Part shown: piece after piece, positions 1 to 8,990 of the stretch
Position numbering within the stretch: the first letter of the stretch is position 1
How the letters are laid out: each line of letters opens with the position of its first letter
Assembly (NCBI RefSeq): GCF_947507565.1
Contig: NC_089177.1
Span: 310,001 to 374,000 of the forward strand
Direction: 5' to 3'
DNA length: 64,000 bases
Source: Oscarella lobularis
Lineage: Eukaryota > Porifera > Homoscleromorpha > Homosclerophorida > Oscarellidae
Made by a program: the position numbers and the translations under genes
The notes under the pieces: generated by a model
The model's input: the letters and a program-made list of their open reading frames with translations, nothing else
What the model was told of the DNA's origin: nothing
The model's database searches: none

Positions 1-345
1 TTTCGTGTCCGTTAGATTTTCTGCCCATCGTATGAAGTCGTTGACGGCTTGCTGAGGTCGATAGCAATCGTAGACCTTGATGGCATATGGTGGGCTTCCC
101 GAGAGAAAATCTTCATGTGCTTTGACAAGCGAATGAGCTGCCTTGCGTGTGAGAATGCAACGGGGTTCATGATATCCGTCAATCGGCCGGCCGACAAAGT
201 TACGAGGACCGCTGTAGCGAATGTCGATTATAATAGACGATTTTAGGTCTGAAAGGCTGACAAATCCCTCTGGCAAACCTGAGCAATTTTCTGCTGTCGC
301 CAGTAAACGAAAAACCGCACAAAGGATAACGGCTACGACGATCAT
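1..345 (-). CDS. Secreted VanX-like D-alanyl-D-alanine dipeptidase (5' part, runs off window)
   Basis: An uninterrupted frame of 115 codons runs from an ATG at 345 off the left edge. The first ~18 residues are a hydrophobic signal peptide ending near LLATA-ENC. The rest reads as peptidase family M15D (VanX/DdpX): the IDIRYSGPRNFVGRPIDGY block, CILTRKAA and the YDCYRPQQAV block that carries the conserved active-site arginine. The zinc ligands (SxHxxGxAxD, ExxH) would lie beyond the window. Family members hydrolyse the D-Ala-D-Ala dipeptide of bacterial peptidoglycan metabolism. A secreted animal version could act on bacteria in food or symbionts, which is inference. No intron appears in this part, unlike most neighbours, which would fit bacterial ancestry. 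The signal peptide and the eukaryotic neighbour argue against simple contamination. Confidence 0.85.
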   Translation of the reverse strand, partial: MIVVAVILCAVFRLLATAENCSGLPEGFVSLSDLKSSIIIDIRYSGPRNFVGRPIDGYHEPRCILTRKAAHSLVKAHEDFLSGSPPYAIKVYDCYRPQQAVNDFIRWAENLTDTK

Positions 346-612
346 ATGTCTATCCGGGGAATTGAAACTTTGACTTCACCGCTCCTCTCCTCTCCTCTCC
401 CCTCCTCTTTCCTTCTCTCTTCTCTTCTCCCTATCTAAAGTATGAATGAGACAGCCGTTCAGTTTGGGGGGTTGGGCAAGGCTTCTGTACGAAGTGCTCA
501 CGTGTATATATATGTACATATATTATGACCTATATCTCTTATTAAATTTAAAAAAGAAGACCGCACAAAACAAAACGCATGCTAAGTCTCTAAATTATTC
601 TCTTATCACAAG
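346..612. other. Intergenic region with pyrimidine tract
   Basis: This gap lies between the start codon of the dipeptidase gene and the stop of the next minus-strand gene. Bases 375-436 are almost pure C/T on the plus strand (GA-rich on the minus strand), and 502-523 is TA-rich. Read on the minus strand, it is the likely promoter and 5' leader of the dipeptidase plus the 3' end of the upstream gene. No coding exon was seen. Confidence 0.5.
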
Positions 613-2329
613 CTACTCTGGTATATATGGATTATTTAACGAGAATGGTTTAATTTCTCCTCTCTCAACTTCTTTGATCAGGCGGTCAATGCTGCTCATC
701 ATCTTCTGATGAAGATCTCTTACGTTTTTATCTTTACAAAAGAAATGCATGGAATCAAATGCGCCTTGAATTAAGTTTCTTTCTCTGTTGAGTAGATCAA
801 TCATGATATGTTTCTTTTCTTTGTTATGCTGTAGAATTCTCAATTCCCTCAACATTTTATCGAATTGAGCTGCTATCATGGTGGCCACTGATCTCTTTGA
901 TTCTATTTCAAATGAATCTAGTAGTGAAGCTTGCTCCTCCATTGATTGCTGATGAATTTTTTTGGCGGTTTCTGCGCAATGAGGATTGTGTTTACTTAGC
1001 AAAGACCAAGAGTATCCTCGTCTCTGGTCTGACTTGCACGAATGTTGACGAAAAATGCTAAGCTCAATCATGTCCATTTTACATTCTTTTTTTATCTTGT
1101 CTCTGATTCTGAAAGCTTGGGTATGGTAGTCAAGTTTTTGCAGCACTTCCTCTCTGCCCAGCGACACCTTTTTCAACTCAAATTCTTTGCTGATTAGTTG
1201 GCCTTGGGCATCAAGAAGGAGAGCTTGTTGCAAAAGAGACATGAACAATTCATTGCCACTTCTTTTCAGTTTGGCAATTCTTTTTTGACACTGTTTCTTT
1301 AGCTCTTCTACCTCCCAAAGATCTCTGCACGAGTTGGCTTTTTCATACAGTTGCGTAGCTACGTCAAGATATTTCGTCACTTTTTGTGCTTCCTTTTCTG
1401 ATCCGGTACGTCTGTAGCATGCCTCAGCAAGAACAGATAGTACTAAAGTCTTCTCTTCTTTAGACAGGAATGATGAAAGAGCGTTTAGTTCCCTAAAGAT
1501 GCAATCACGATCCAGATATAAAGAGTCAGCTCGTGAAATATTATGAGAGGCAGAGACAGGCACCAATTGGTTCAAAGCCTGAGTACCAAGTTTGACGTTA
1601 CCAGCCAAGAAGCATTTTACTGCTAATGTAACTGGATTACTGCAACGTCTAGTACTCATAACGGAAACAGGTGATAAAGTTCTCGGTAGAGTTCTCGGTA
1701 GAGTTCTTACATCACGTGGAATTACATCTGTAGACATGTTTGGTATGTAGATTTTTCTAAGCCTTTGATGGGGTCTTGAAAAAGTGCCTTCTAAAGGCAC
1801 TAGCGCCACGTTCTCCGGCAGTCGACTGTAGGGGTTGCTATCCTCACGCTCACCAAGAGAACGCCTTATTTCTAACTCTGGAAATAGGTTCTCTGGCAGT
1901 CGACTGTAGGAGTTGCTATCCTCGAGTTTACCAAGAAAACGTCTTATTTCTAAGTCCGGAGATGGGTTCTCTGGATTGTAGGAATTGCTATCCTTGAATT
2001 CAAGAGAATGTAACTTCAGAGATCCGGATTCTAGATCTGTTCAAAGCCGCAATATGAAAAAAGGAGAATTGATTACGTAACCGTGACGTCTTACCGTGGC
2101 AGCTAACAAGTCGTCGCCTCAGTGAGAATTTACGAAACACCAGTCGAACGAAGACATAGCATACTATCAGTGAACAGATGACGATGAGCCCAAGTGTACT
2201 AATATCCGAAGCGGTAACTGCGAAAGTCCACAAATTAGATGCATTCACCGGCGAATTATGCCTACCTTCAAACTTTAGATGAAAGTCGAAATGCGGTAGA
2301 GAAGCGGAGCCTCGGAAGCTGTTCTCCAT
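613..2329 (-). CDS. Unrecognised single-pass membrane protein with tandem repeat and coiled coil
   Basis: Two exons, 2329-2095 and 2036-613, are joined by a 58-nt GT-AG intron in phase 1, giving about 552 residues. The first exon from Met2329 encodes a short N-terminus, then a hydrophobic membrane segment (ISTLGLIVICSLIVCYVFV) followed by a basic stop-transfer stretch. The second exon begins with a ~26-residue repeat (SNSY...LPEN...LEIRR..LG). After that comes a helical region that looks TPR-like around the ACYRRTG/ATQLYEKA part, and long charged helices likely to form coiled coils. I do not recognise the family. A cytoplasmic helical domain anchored by one TM segment would suit a receptor-proximal or membrane scaffold role, but this is only inference. 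The predicted start is the first ATG; the frame stays open upstream without another ATG. Confidence 0.6.
1809..2000 (-). repeat. In-frame tandem repeat of about 78 bp
   Basis: Two full units and one shortened unit follow each other inside the second exon of the membrane protein gene. On the plus strand each carries a version of TTCTCTGGCAGTCGACTGTA followed by GTTGCTATCCTC. Unit length is a multiple of three, so the protein gains about 26 residues per unit and the frame is preserved. Confidence 0.8.
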
Positions 2330-2407
2330 GCCGTGCTGGTAGACAAGTGCCGTCTCAAGCAAACTTTCCCACGGTTGTTGCCAAGTGAAGTGAGGGGGAG
2401 GAGCATA

Positions 2408-2424
2408 CAGAGCCTTATATATAC
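2408..2424 (-). promoter_or_regulatory. TATA-type element upstream of the membrane protein gene
   Basis: Minus-strand GTATATATAAGGCTCTG lies about 80 bp upstream of the start codon at 2329. Exactly the same 17-mer forms each arm of a palindrome at 16420-16454, upstream of another minus-strand gene. A CACCC/GC-box-like direct repeat (GGGGTGGGCGT twice) lies further out near 2468-2490. Confidence 0.5.
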
Positions 2425-2530
2425 AGTTGGACGCTGGCCAGAGTAAGGTGATTACTCTGGGGTACTCTGGGGTGGGCGTGGGGTGGGCGTCGATTATCGG
2501 AGTAAATAGTCACGTGCCTCATGGACGAAG

Positions 2531-4562
2531 ATGCTCTTCTACGCCGCTGGAGTGATTTGTCTCTGCTTGTACTTGCTGTACAGGAACTTCGGCAAGCATG
2601 TTAACGAACCACCATGGTTTCCCTACTGGACACCGTGGCTTGGCTGTGCAATAAAATTCGGAGAGGCTCCTTTGCACTTCATCCACCTTGCGCGCAATAA
2701 TGCAAGCAGATTCGAAGCAGTGGCACATTATATAATTGTCTGCGTGCAGTTAGGTCCTACGTTCTCTGTCCTCGTCGCTGGAAAAAGAATGACCTTTGTC
2801 ACTGACCCCGATGACTATGGAATCTATTTCCAATCACCGCAGGCCGACTTTCAGCAGGCAGTTCAACCATTTACGGAAAGAGCAGGTAGAAGAGAATATT
2901 AATCAAACAAATTTGGCATTGCAAATTCAATTTTTTCTAGCTGGAGTTAGCGCTTCTTCCTTTGCTCTTTATCACAAGCTAATTCATGACACAGTCAAAG
3001 GAAAACTATCAGGAATGCACTTGATTCGAATTCGCGAGACTCTTGCTCAGAGTTTTCGTCAAAGTAAGAAATAGGTTTGTTTTCGTTTAGACTTGATTTC
3101 TTCGCGCATTTGCAGAATTTTTGGAATTGGGTCAAGGAGGAGAACTAGATTTGATGAAGTCTATTAGAAACGTTATGTTTGTTTCAACGGTGCAGCTCTT
3201 ATTTGGCGAAGGAACTCTTCCAGAAAACGAGGTTTCCTATCAGCTCATTATTATTCAGTGGCACCATGAATACCTGTATCAATGCAGCTAGACATAGAAA
3301 AATTTCAAAATACGTTTGTTAAATTTGATGAAGATTTTGAGTACGGCACAGAACTACCTTATCTTTTTGTCTGGTAAATATCTCCATACAGCATTTTTTA
3401 AATTTAAAGCGGTTCTTTAGGCAGTGGGCAAAATGCAAGAGGATTCTTATCAATAAGTTCACTTCAGTAGTCGATCAATTATTTTGTAAAGGTCTCTCTG
3501 AGTCTTCTCCAGACAAGGAAAGTCAAGGAGATTAGTAAAATCGTTTAGTTTTGATCTTTTTTATATAGACCGTCCTAGAAACTTTAGTCAATGTTGTGGA
3601 CAGAGAAAACGCTCCAAATTACGCTCTCCTTCTTTTGTGGGCATCACAAGCGAACGCTATTCCAGTACTACGAAAAATTACCTGCTAGAATTCCTTGTTT
3701 CTTCAATTGATTCTAGGCTGTCTTTTGGACTGTTGCCTTTATATTGCAAAACGACGAAATTCATCAGACGGTTGTTCAGGAGGCTCTCGACGTTCTTGAT
3801 GATGACTCCGGCTTTTCGTCGGGCACACTGAGTGAAGAATCAATTAAAAAACTAACATTTATTCGAAAGTGCACACACTCATTAGATGCTTCCTCAATTA
3901 ATTGACTAAGGAATCTTCCTAGATGCGTGCTTGAGGCAGTGAGGCTCAGATCGCCAGGTACCGTTGTTCGAAAGGCTCTTGGTCCTTTGAAACTTAAGGT
4001 GAGTACTGAAGCATTGTACAGAGTGCTCAGTGTAGGCACTTTACCTCTGGGATAGAATTATACTATACCGTCTGGTCACTTTATTATGCTTTCGCCGTAT
4101 TGGAGTCACCGGAATCCGCTCTTCTTTCCCGACCCAGAGGCTTTTAATCCGGTAAGTAAATTCTTGGGAAGTTTAATTTGCGCGAAACTGTTTTTTGCTG
4201 AAGAGTCGATGGGACAAGGTGGAGCTCGAGAAAAATTTATTTCTCGAAGGTTTTGTTGGGTTTGGAGGAGGACGATTCCAGTGCCCGGGCCGGTAAGATC
4301 TGGAGACTGAGCAATGATTCGCATCTACTGTAATCACTAGATGGTTCGCAGTAATGGAAATGCAAATGGTAGTTGCCATATTTTTCCGTCTCTTTCATCT
4401 TGAACTCATTGATCCTGTACCCCAGCCGGTAAATCTACTACGTAGATTAATGTAGTCCTGCAGCTCAATTAATATTCTGTATTTTTGAAGAGTCCTCTTC
4501 ATTTGGTTGGCACTCAGCAGCCAATGAAACCATGCTCTATTCGCTTTCACCTCCGTACGTAA
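2531..4562 (+). pseudogene. Cytochrome P450, CYP7/CYP8-like, degenerate first copy
   Basis: This copy matches the intact P450 at 4690-6723 exon for exon: N-terminal anchor, WTPWLGCAIKFG, I-helix region LLLWASQANAIP, and heme loop FGGGRFQCPGR. Two lesions separate it from the intact copy. The splice donor after the exon ending at 3517 reads GA instead of GT. An in-frame TGA at 3903-3905 replaces a glutamine codon between the I-helix exon and the ...RLRSPG K-helix block, upstream of the heme-binding cysteine. A transcript could at best give a protein without heme. Sequence similarity in exons and introns suggests a recent tandem duplication. Assembly or base error is possible for either lesion, but two together favour a pseudogene. 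Confidence 0.75.
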
Positions 4563-4689
4563 CTGTCTTTCAAATATCTCACATGGAGACTGTCTGCGGC
4601 ACTTTCAAAGTGTAAATTTTTAAAATGCGTGCTTTGATGATCCCCTGACGAGTAATGATAGACGGTCACGTGACCGGAACTCAATCATT

Positions 4690-6723
4690 ATGATGTTGTA
4701 CGCCGCTGTAGTGATTTGTCTCTGCTTCTACTTGCTGTACAGGAACTTCGGCAAGCATCCCAACGAACCACCATGGTATCCCTACTGGACACCGTGGCTT
4801 GGCTGCGCAATAAAATTCGGAGAGGCTCCTTTGCACTTCATTGACCTTGCGCGCAAAAAGGCAAGCAGATTTGAAGCTTTGACACATTGTCTGCGTTCAG
4901 TTAGGCGCTACGTTCTCTGTCCTCGTCGCTGGAAAACGAATGACCTTTGTCACTGACCCCGATGACTATGGAATCTATTTCCAATCACCGCAGTCTGACT
5001 TTCAGCAGGCAATTCAGCCATTTTTGGAAAAAGCAGGTAGAAGCGAACAGTACTAACAAAAGTCCTGGCATTGCAAATTCAATGACTAGCTGGGATTAGC
5101 GCCTCTTCCTATGCACGTCATCACAAACAGATTCATGACGCAGTCAAAGGAAGACTATCAAGAATTCAGTTGAGTCGATTTTGTGAGACTCTTGCTCAGA
5201 GTTTTCGTCAAAGTAAGAAATATGTTGTTTTAGTTAGACTTGATTTCTTCACGCATTTGCAGAATTTTTGGAACTGGGTCAAGGAGGAGAAGCAGATCTA
5301 ATGAAAACTATTAGAAACGTTCTGTTTGTTTCAACGGTGCCGCTTTTATTTGGCAAAGAAACTCTTCCAGAAGACGAGGTTCCCTATCAGCTCATCATTA
5401 TTCACCAGCAATGATATTGTATCAATGCAGCTAGACGCAGAAAAGTTTCAAGACGCGTTCGTTAAATTTGATGAAGATTTTGAGTATGGTGCAGAACTAC
5501 CTTCTATATTTGTCAGGTAAATTTTAACGTACAACATTTAGTTTTTAATTGACGGTGGTATTTTAGGCAGTTGGTAAAATGCAAGAAGATTCTCATTGAT
5601 AAGTTCACTTCAGTAGTCAATCAATTATATCGTAAAGGTCTCTCTCAGTCTTCCTCTTCTTCAGACAAGGTAAGTCAAGGAGATCGCTCTCATTTTAGCA
5701 AGTGTCAATCTTGTGATATAGACCGTTCTGGAGTCTTTTGTCAGTGCTGTGGACAGAGAAAACGCTCCTAGATACGCTCTCCTTCTTTTGTGGGCATCAC
5801 AAGTGAATGCTATTCCAGTACTACGAAAAATTAGTTGCTAGCCAATGCTAGGATCCCTTCTTTCTTCAATTGATTCTAGGCTACCTTTTGGACTGTTGCC
5901 TTTATATTGCAAAACGACGAAATTCATCAGAAGGTTGTTCAGGAGGCTCTCGACGTTCTTGATGACGACTCTGGCTTTTCGTCGGGCACACTGAGTGAAG
6001 AAGCAATTAAAAAACTAACATTCACTCGAAAGTGCACACACTCGTTAGATAGTTCCTCAACTAATCAACTAAGGAATCTTCCTAGATGCGTGCTTGAGGC
6101 AATAAGGCTCAGATCGCCGGGTGCCGTTTTTCGAAAGGCTGTCGGACCTTTGAAACTCAAGGTGAGTACTGAAAAACCTTGCACAGAGTGCTGTAGCCAT
6201 TTTTTCTGCCACAGAATTATACTATACCGTCTGGTCACTTTATTATGCTTTCACCGTATTGGAGTCACCGGAATCCGCTCTTCTTTCCCGACCCAGAGAC
6301 TTTTAATCCGGTAAGTAAATTCTTGGGAGGTTTGATTTGCGTGAAACCTGTTTCTTGCTGAAGAGTCGGTGGGACAAGGCAGAGCTTGAGAAAAATTTAT
6401 TTCTCGAAGGTTTTGTTGCGTTTGGAAGAGGACGATTCCAGTGCCCGGGCAGGTAAGATCTGGATACTAAGCAATGATTCGCGTCTACTGTAGTACCACT
6501 AGATGGTTCGCAGTAATGGAAATTCAAATTGCAGTTGCCATATTTTTTCGTCTCTTTCATCTTGAACTACTTGATCCTGTACCCCAGCCGGTAAATCCAC
6601 TACGTAGATTAATGTATTACTGCAGCTCAATTATGTTCTGTATTTCTGAAGAGTCCTCTTCATTTGACTGGCACTCAGCAGCCAATGAAACCATGCTCTA
6701 TTCGCTTTCATGTTCGCACGTAA
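4690..6723 (+). CDS. Cytochrome P450, CYP7/CYP8/CYP39-like clan, intact copy
   Basis: Twelve exons can be joined in frame: 4690-4860, 4901-5036, 5090-5212, 5263-5378, 5431-5516, 5567-5669, 5722-5817, 5880-6161, 6215-6310, 6364-6452, 6503-6590 and 6652-6723, giving about 485 residues. This is close to the family length. The order is N-terminal membrane anchor, proline-rich hinge (NEPPWYPYWTPWLG), I-helix region LLLWASQVNAIP, K-helix LRSPG area, and heme loop FGRGRFQCPGR with the cysteine ligand. The I-helix lacks the usual acid-alcohol pair, as in CYP7/CYP8 enzymes, which act on sterols or prostaglandin endoperoxide; the substrate here is unknown. The first intron is GC-AG. The upstream region shares a GTCACGTG E-box with the degenerate copy. 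Confidence 0.85.
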
Positions 6724-6805
6724 CTGTCTTTCACATTTCTGATGACGCTGCTTTCTTTGCACGTGCAACTCATATTGTCTCACATTTCAATCTCGTGCCC
6801 CCCGT

Positions 6806-8347
6806 ATGTTAGCTCTAAATACGTTCATGGATCGTCTTTTGCGTTCGATAGACGGTCGAGCGATTCATATTCTCGTTGTAGGAGACGGGAACCTATCGTT
6901 TTCGGCGTCTCTTGCTCGCCAAATAGCGGCTGACCGTCGAACGGACGTCATTCTTACGTGCACGACCTTGGAGCCGCGTGGGATCGTCGAAACTCGCTAC
7001 TCGGCGTCGACAGAGAACATCGAGACGCTGGAATCATACACATTCGCTCGACCGTTCTTCGAAATCGACGCAACCCGATTATCCTCCAAAGTCACGACCC
7101 CGCCCCCGAACCGAATCATTTTCAATTTTCCTCACTACGGCGGAAAGAGCAGCGTGACGAAAAATCGCCGCCTACTCGAATCATTCTTCACAAGCGCATC
7201 GCAGCACATCAGCACCCCCAATGGAGAAATATGGGTAACCCTGTGCAACGGACAGGGTGGAACACCTGCAGATAAAAACCAAAGAGAATGGCACAATAGT
7301 TGGCAAATTGTGGACGTAGCCGCTAAGGCTGGTCTGATACTGAACCGAGTAGGGGAATTTGTTGCTGACGATTATCCCGGGTACGTCAGCAAAGGATACA
7401 GAAGTGGGAATAATGGTTTTATCACCAGAGCCGCCGTGACTCACGTATTTACAAAAGCTCATCAGACGGTGGACGAATACTTGGAGAAGGATCATTCGAT
7501 TCGGATCGGTGATTGGTGCGACGAGACTATCGACACTCTAGCGTTCTGTCTCGACAGCACATTTGTGAGAACGAGATTCGTGTCCCATTGGGATCCAAAT
7601 GAAATTCATCCTCGACATCCTCTTCGACACGTGCGCGATCTAGTGTTACGTTGCGCGGAAAGGGTTGCTCAGAGTCGCGGGGTTTTGACGTCGTGGATGG
7701 GCGTGAGTGTCGACAGGGATTGCTTGTTCGGTGAAAACGTCGATAATTTGCCTCGAATTCATCAACTCCAATTCGTTCTCTCAAAACCCCTTATAATCAA
7801 CGAAGATAAGAATATGCTGGAAGATATCTTAGTTAGGGAAGTCGGACTGAAGGGAGTCTCTGAGTGGGAAAAGGACGTGGAAATAATTGTTCTGAGGCAG
7901 AATTCAGTACCAGTTGCATCCGTGTCAATATCATATTGTGAAGTAGTCAAATTTTCTGTTTATCTTGAGGCTGTGGCTGTGCAGCTCTACGGGATATCCG
8001 ATGCTCGTATTTTGCTATCAAAAAGTCCTCGTCTACTCGTTCTGCCTGATCAATTGGCTTTGACGGCGATTAGCTTGTTTCCCTGTTTGCATCGTCATGA
8101 CATCAGCTTTTGGACAGATAAACCGATTGGTGAACTTGAGCTTTGCGCCGCGTTGAGGTCCGTTGGAGGAAGCGTCATACGATCGGTGACGCTATATAAT
8201 GCATTTATCAAGTCCGGTCGTCTAAGCCTTTGTTATATCATCATATATCAATCGCTTGATTTGGCAGTGAGCGCGGAAAAGGCTCGCGAAATCAATTTCA
8301 TGTTACGTAGAACAATAAGTTCCAAGTTTAATGTGGAATTAAGATGA
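6806..8347 (+). CDS. FDXACB1: FDXACB1-like: Rossmann methyltransferase-like plus ferredoxin-fold anticodon-binding domain
   Basis: A single exon of 513 residues. The N-terminal half is the DUF2431/BMT5-like Rossmann domain, with the nucleotide-binding block LVVGDGNLSFSASLA, then NFPHYGGK and VTLCNGQGGTP. The C-terminal ~100 residues form a ferredoxin-fold anticodon-binding (FDX-ACB) domain of the PheRS beta/mitochondrial type (LFPCLHRHDISFW through SLCYIIIYQS). The same domain pair occurs in animal FDXACB1. The molecular function is not well established; an RNA-related methyltransferase role is inferred from domains. The start at 6806 is the first ATG, with another Met at 6827. It lies only about 80 bp after the P450 stop and converges on TMEM230. 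Confidence 0.85.
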   Translation: MLALNTFMDRLLRSIDGRAIHILVVGDGNLSFSASLARQIAADRRTDVILTCTTLEPRGIVETRYSASTENIETLESYTFARPFFEIDATRLSSKVTTPPPNRIIFNFPHYGGKSSVTKNRRLLESFFTSASQHISTPNGEIWVTLCNGQGGTPADKNQREWHNSWQIVDVAAKAGLILNRVGEFVADDYPGYVSKGYRSGNNGFITRAAVTHVFTKAHQTVDEYLEKDHSIRIGDWCDETIDTLAFCLDSTFVRTRFVSHWDPNEIHPRHPLRHVRDLVLRCAERVAQSRGVLTSWMGVSVDRDCLFGENVDNLPRIHQLQFVLSKPLIINEDKNMLEDILVREVGLKGVSEWEKDVEIIVLRQNSVPVASVSISYCEVVKFSVYLEAVAVQLYGISDARILLSKSPRLLVLPDQLALTAISLFPCLHRHDISFWTDKPIGELELCAALRSVGGSVIRSVTLYNAFIKSGRLSLCYIIIYQSLDLAVSAEKAREINFMLRRTISSKFNVELR

Positions 8348-8447
8348 CGTCACTAATCCACGCAAAATCTCGTAGCCATTGTGAGAGTTTTTATTGAGTG
8401 TAAGTAGGGCTATATAACACGCTACGTAGGCCACTAATTAAATGTTT

Positions 8448-8899
8448 TTAGTCTTCCACAAAACACGGAATTAGCTCGAACGAATATCCCTTCTTTCCTC
8501 TCCAGACCTGACAGGCAATCCAAGTGTGATAAGACCCCGGAATGAAAGTGATCGCACCGAGCGCTATAAGAGCGTAGCACGTACTGTATTCCTACGCAAA
8601 AAACGCTCAGATTTACGCAGTTATTCGACAATGCTCCAATATACGCACTTTCACTACCAATATTCCGCAAGCAATCAAGGCTCCCACGGTCAGCAGAACG
8701 GTTCCGACAACGAACAAGACAACGGCTGTTGCGATCGCCCTTACAGGTGTCTTGGTAGGCGGTTTCCTGAACTGATTTCACGAGCAATCGAAAGGGGAGT
8801 CCCGACGACGCGCCAGAAAATTTTCTATACCTGAGCATCCGAATAGACTTCTTCGCTATTCAGACGATGATAGCTAACTCGAGTCACTTCTTTCACCAT
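8448..8899 (-). CDS. TMEM230: TMEM230-like endosomal/vesicle membrane protein
   Basis: Three exons, 8899-8831, 8771-8658 and 8591-8448, join in frame to 108 residues (family about 120). The N-terminal block VSYHRLNSEEVYSDAQFRKP matches the conserved TMEM230 start. Two hydrophobic segments follow: AIATAVVLFVVGTVLLTVGA and the YALIALGAITFIPGSYH region. The tail KKGYSFELIP resembles the family's GYSYDDIP end. Vertebrate TMEM230 works in secretory and recycling vesicle trafficking. The start codon lies 91 bp from that of CFAP43 on the other strand, so the two probably share a promoter. TMEM134 is a related alternative, but the C-terminus fits TMEM230 better. Confidence 0.8.
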
Positions 8900-8990
8900 C
8901 GCGTAAACTACGCAGTGCGCGCACTGCCGCACGTCCTGCGCAGGCTCTACGCAAAACGTTGCCTTAGCGACAACTCACTCAAGAAAAACG

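Noticed and set aside
1776-1997. Plus-strand 73-codon frame with internal repeats
   Set aside because: The repeats are explained by the minus-strand coding repeat of the membrane protein gene.
2531-2902. Read-through of the first P450 intron as coding (EAVAHYIIVCVQ)
   Set aside because: The frame is open in copy 1, but copy 2 differs by 8 nt there, and removing the GC-AG segment restores the family alignment in both copies.
7181-7495. Open frame on the minus strand inside FDXACB1
   Set aside because: It is antisense to a clear conserved domain and matches no family.
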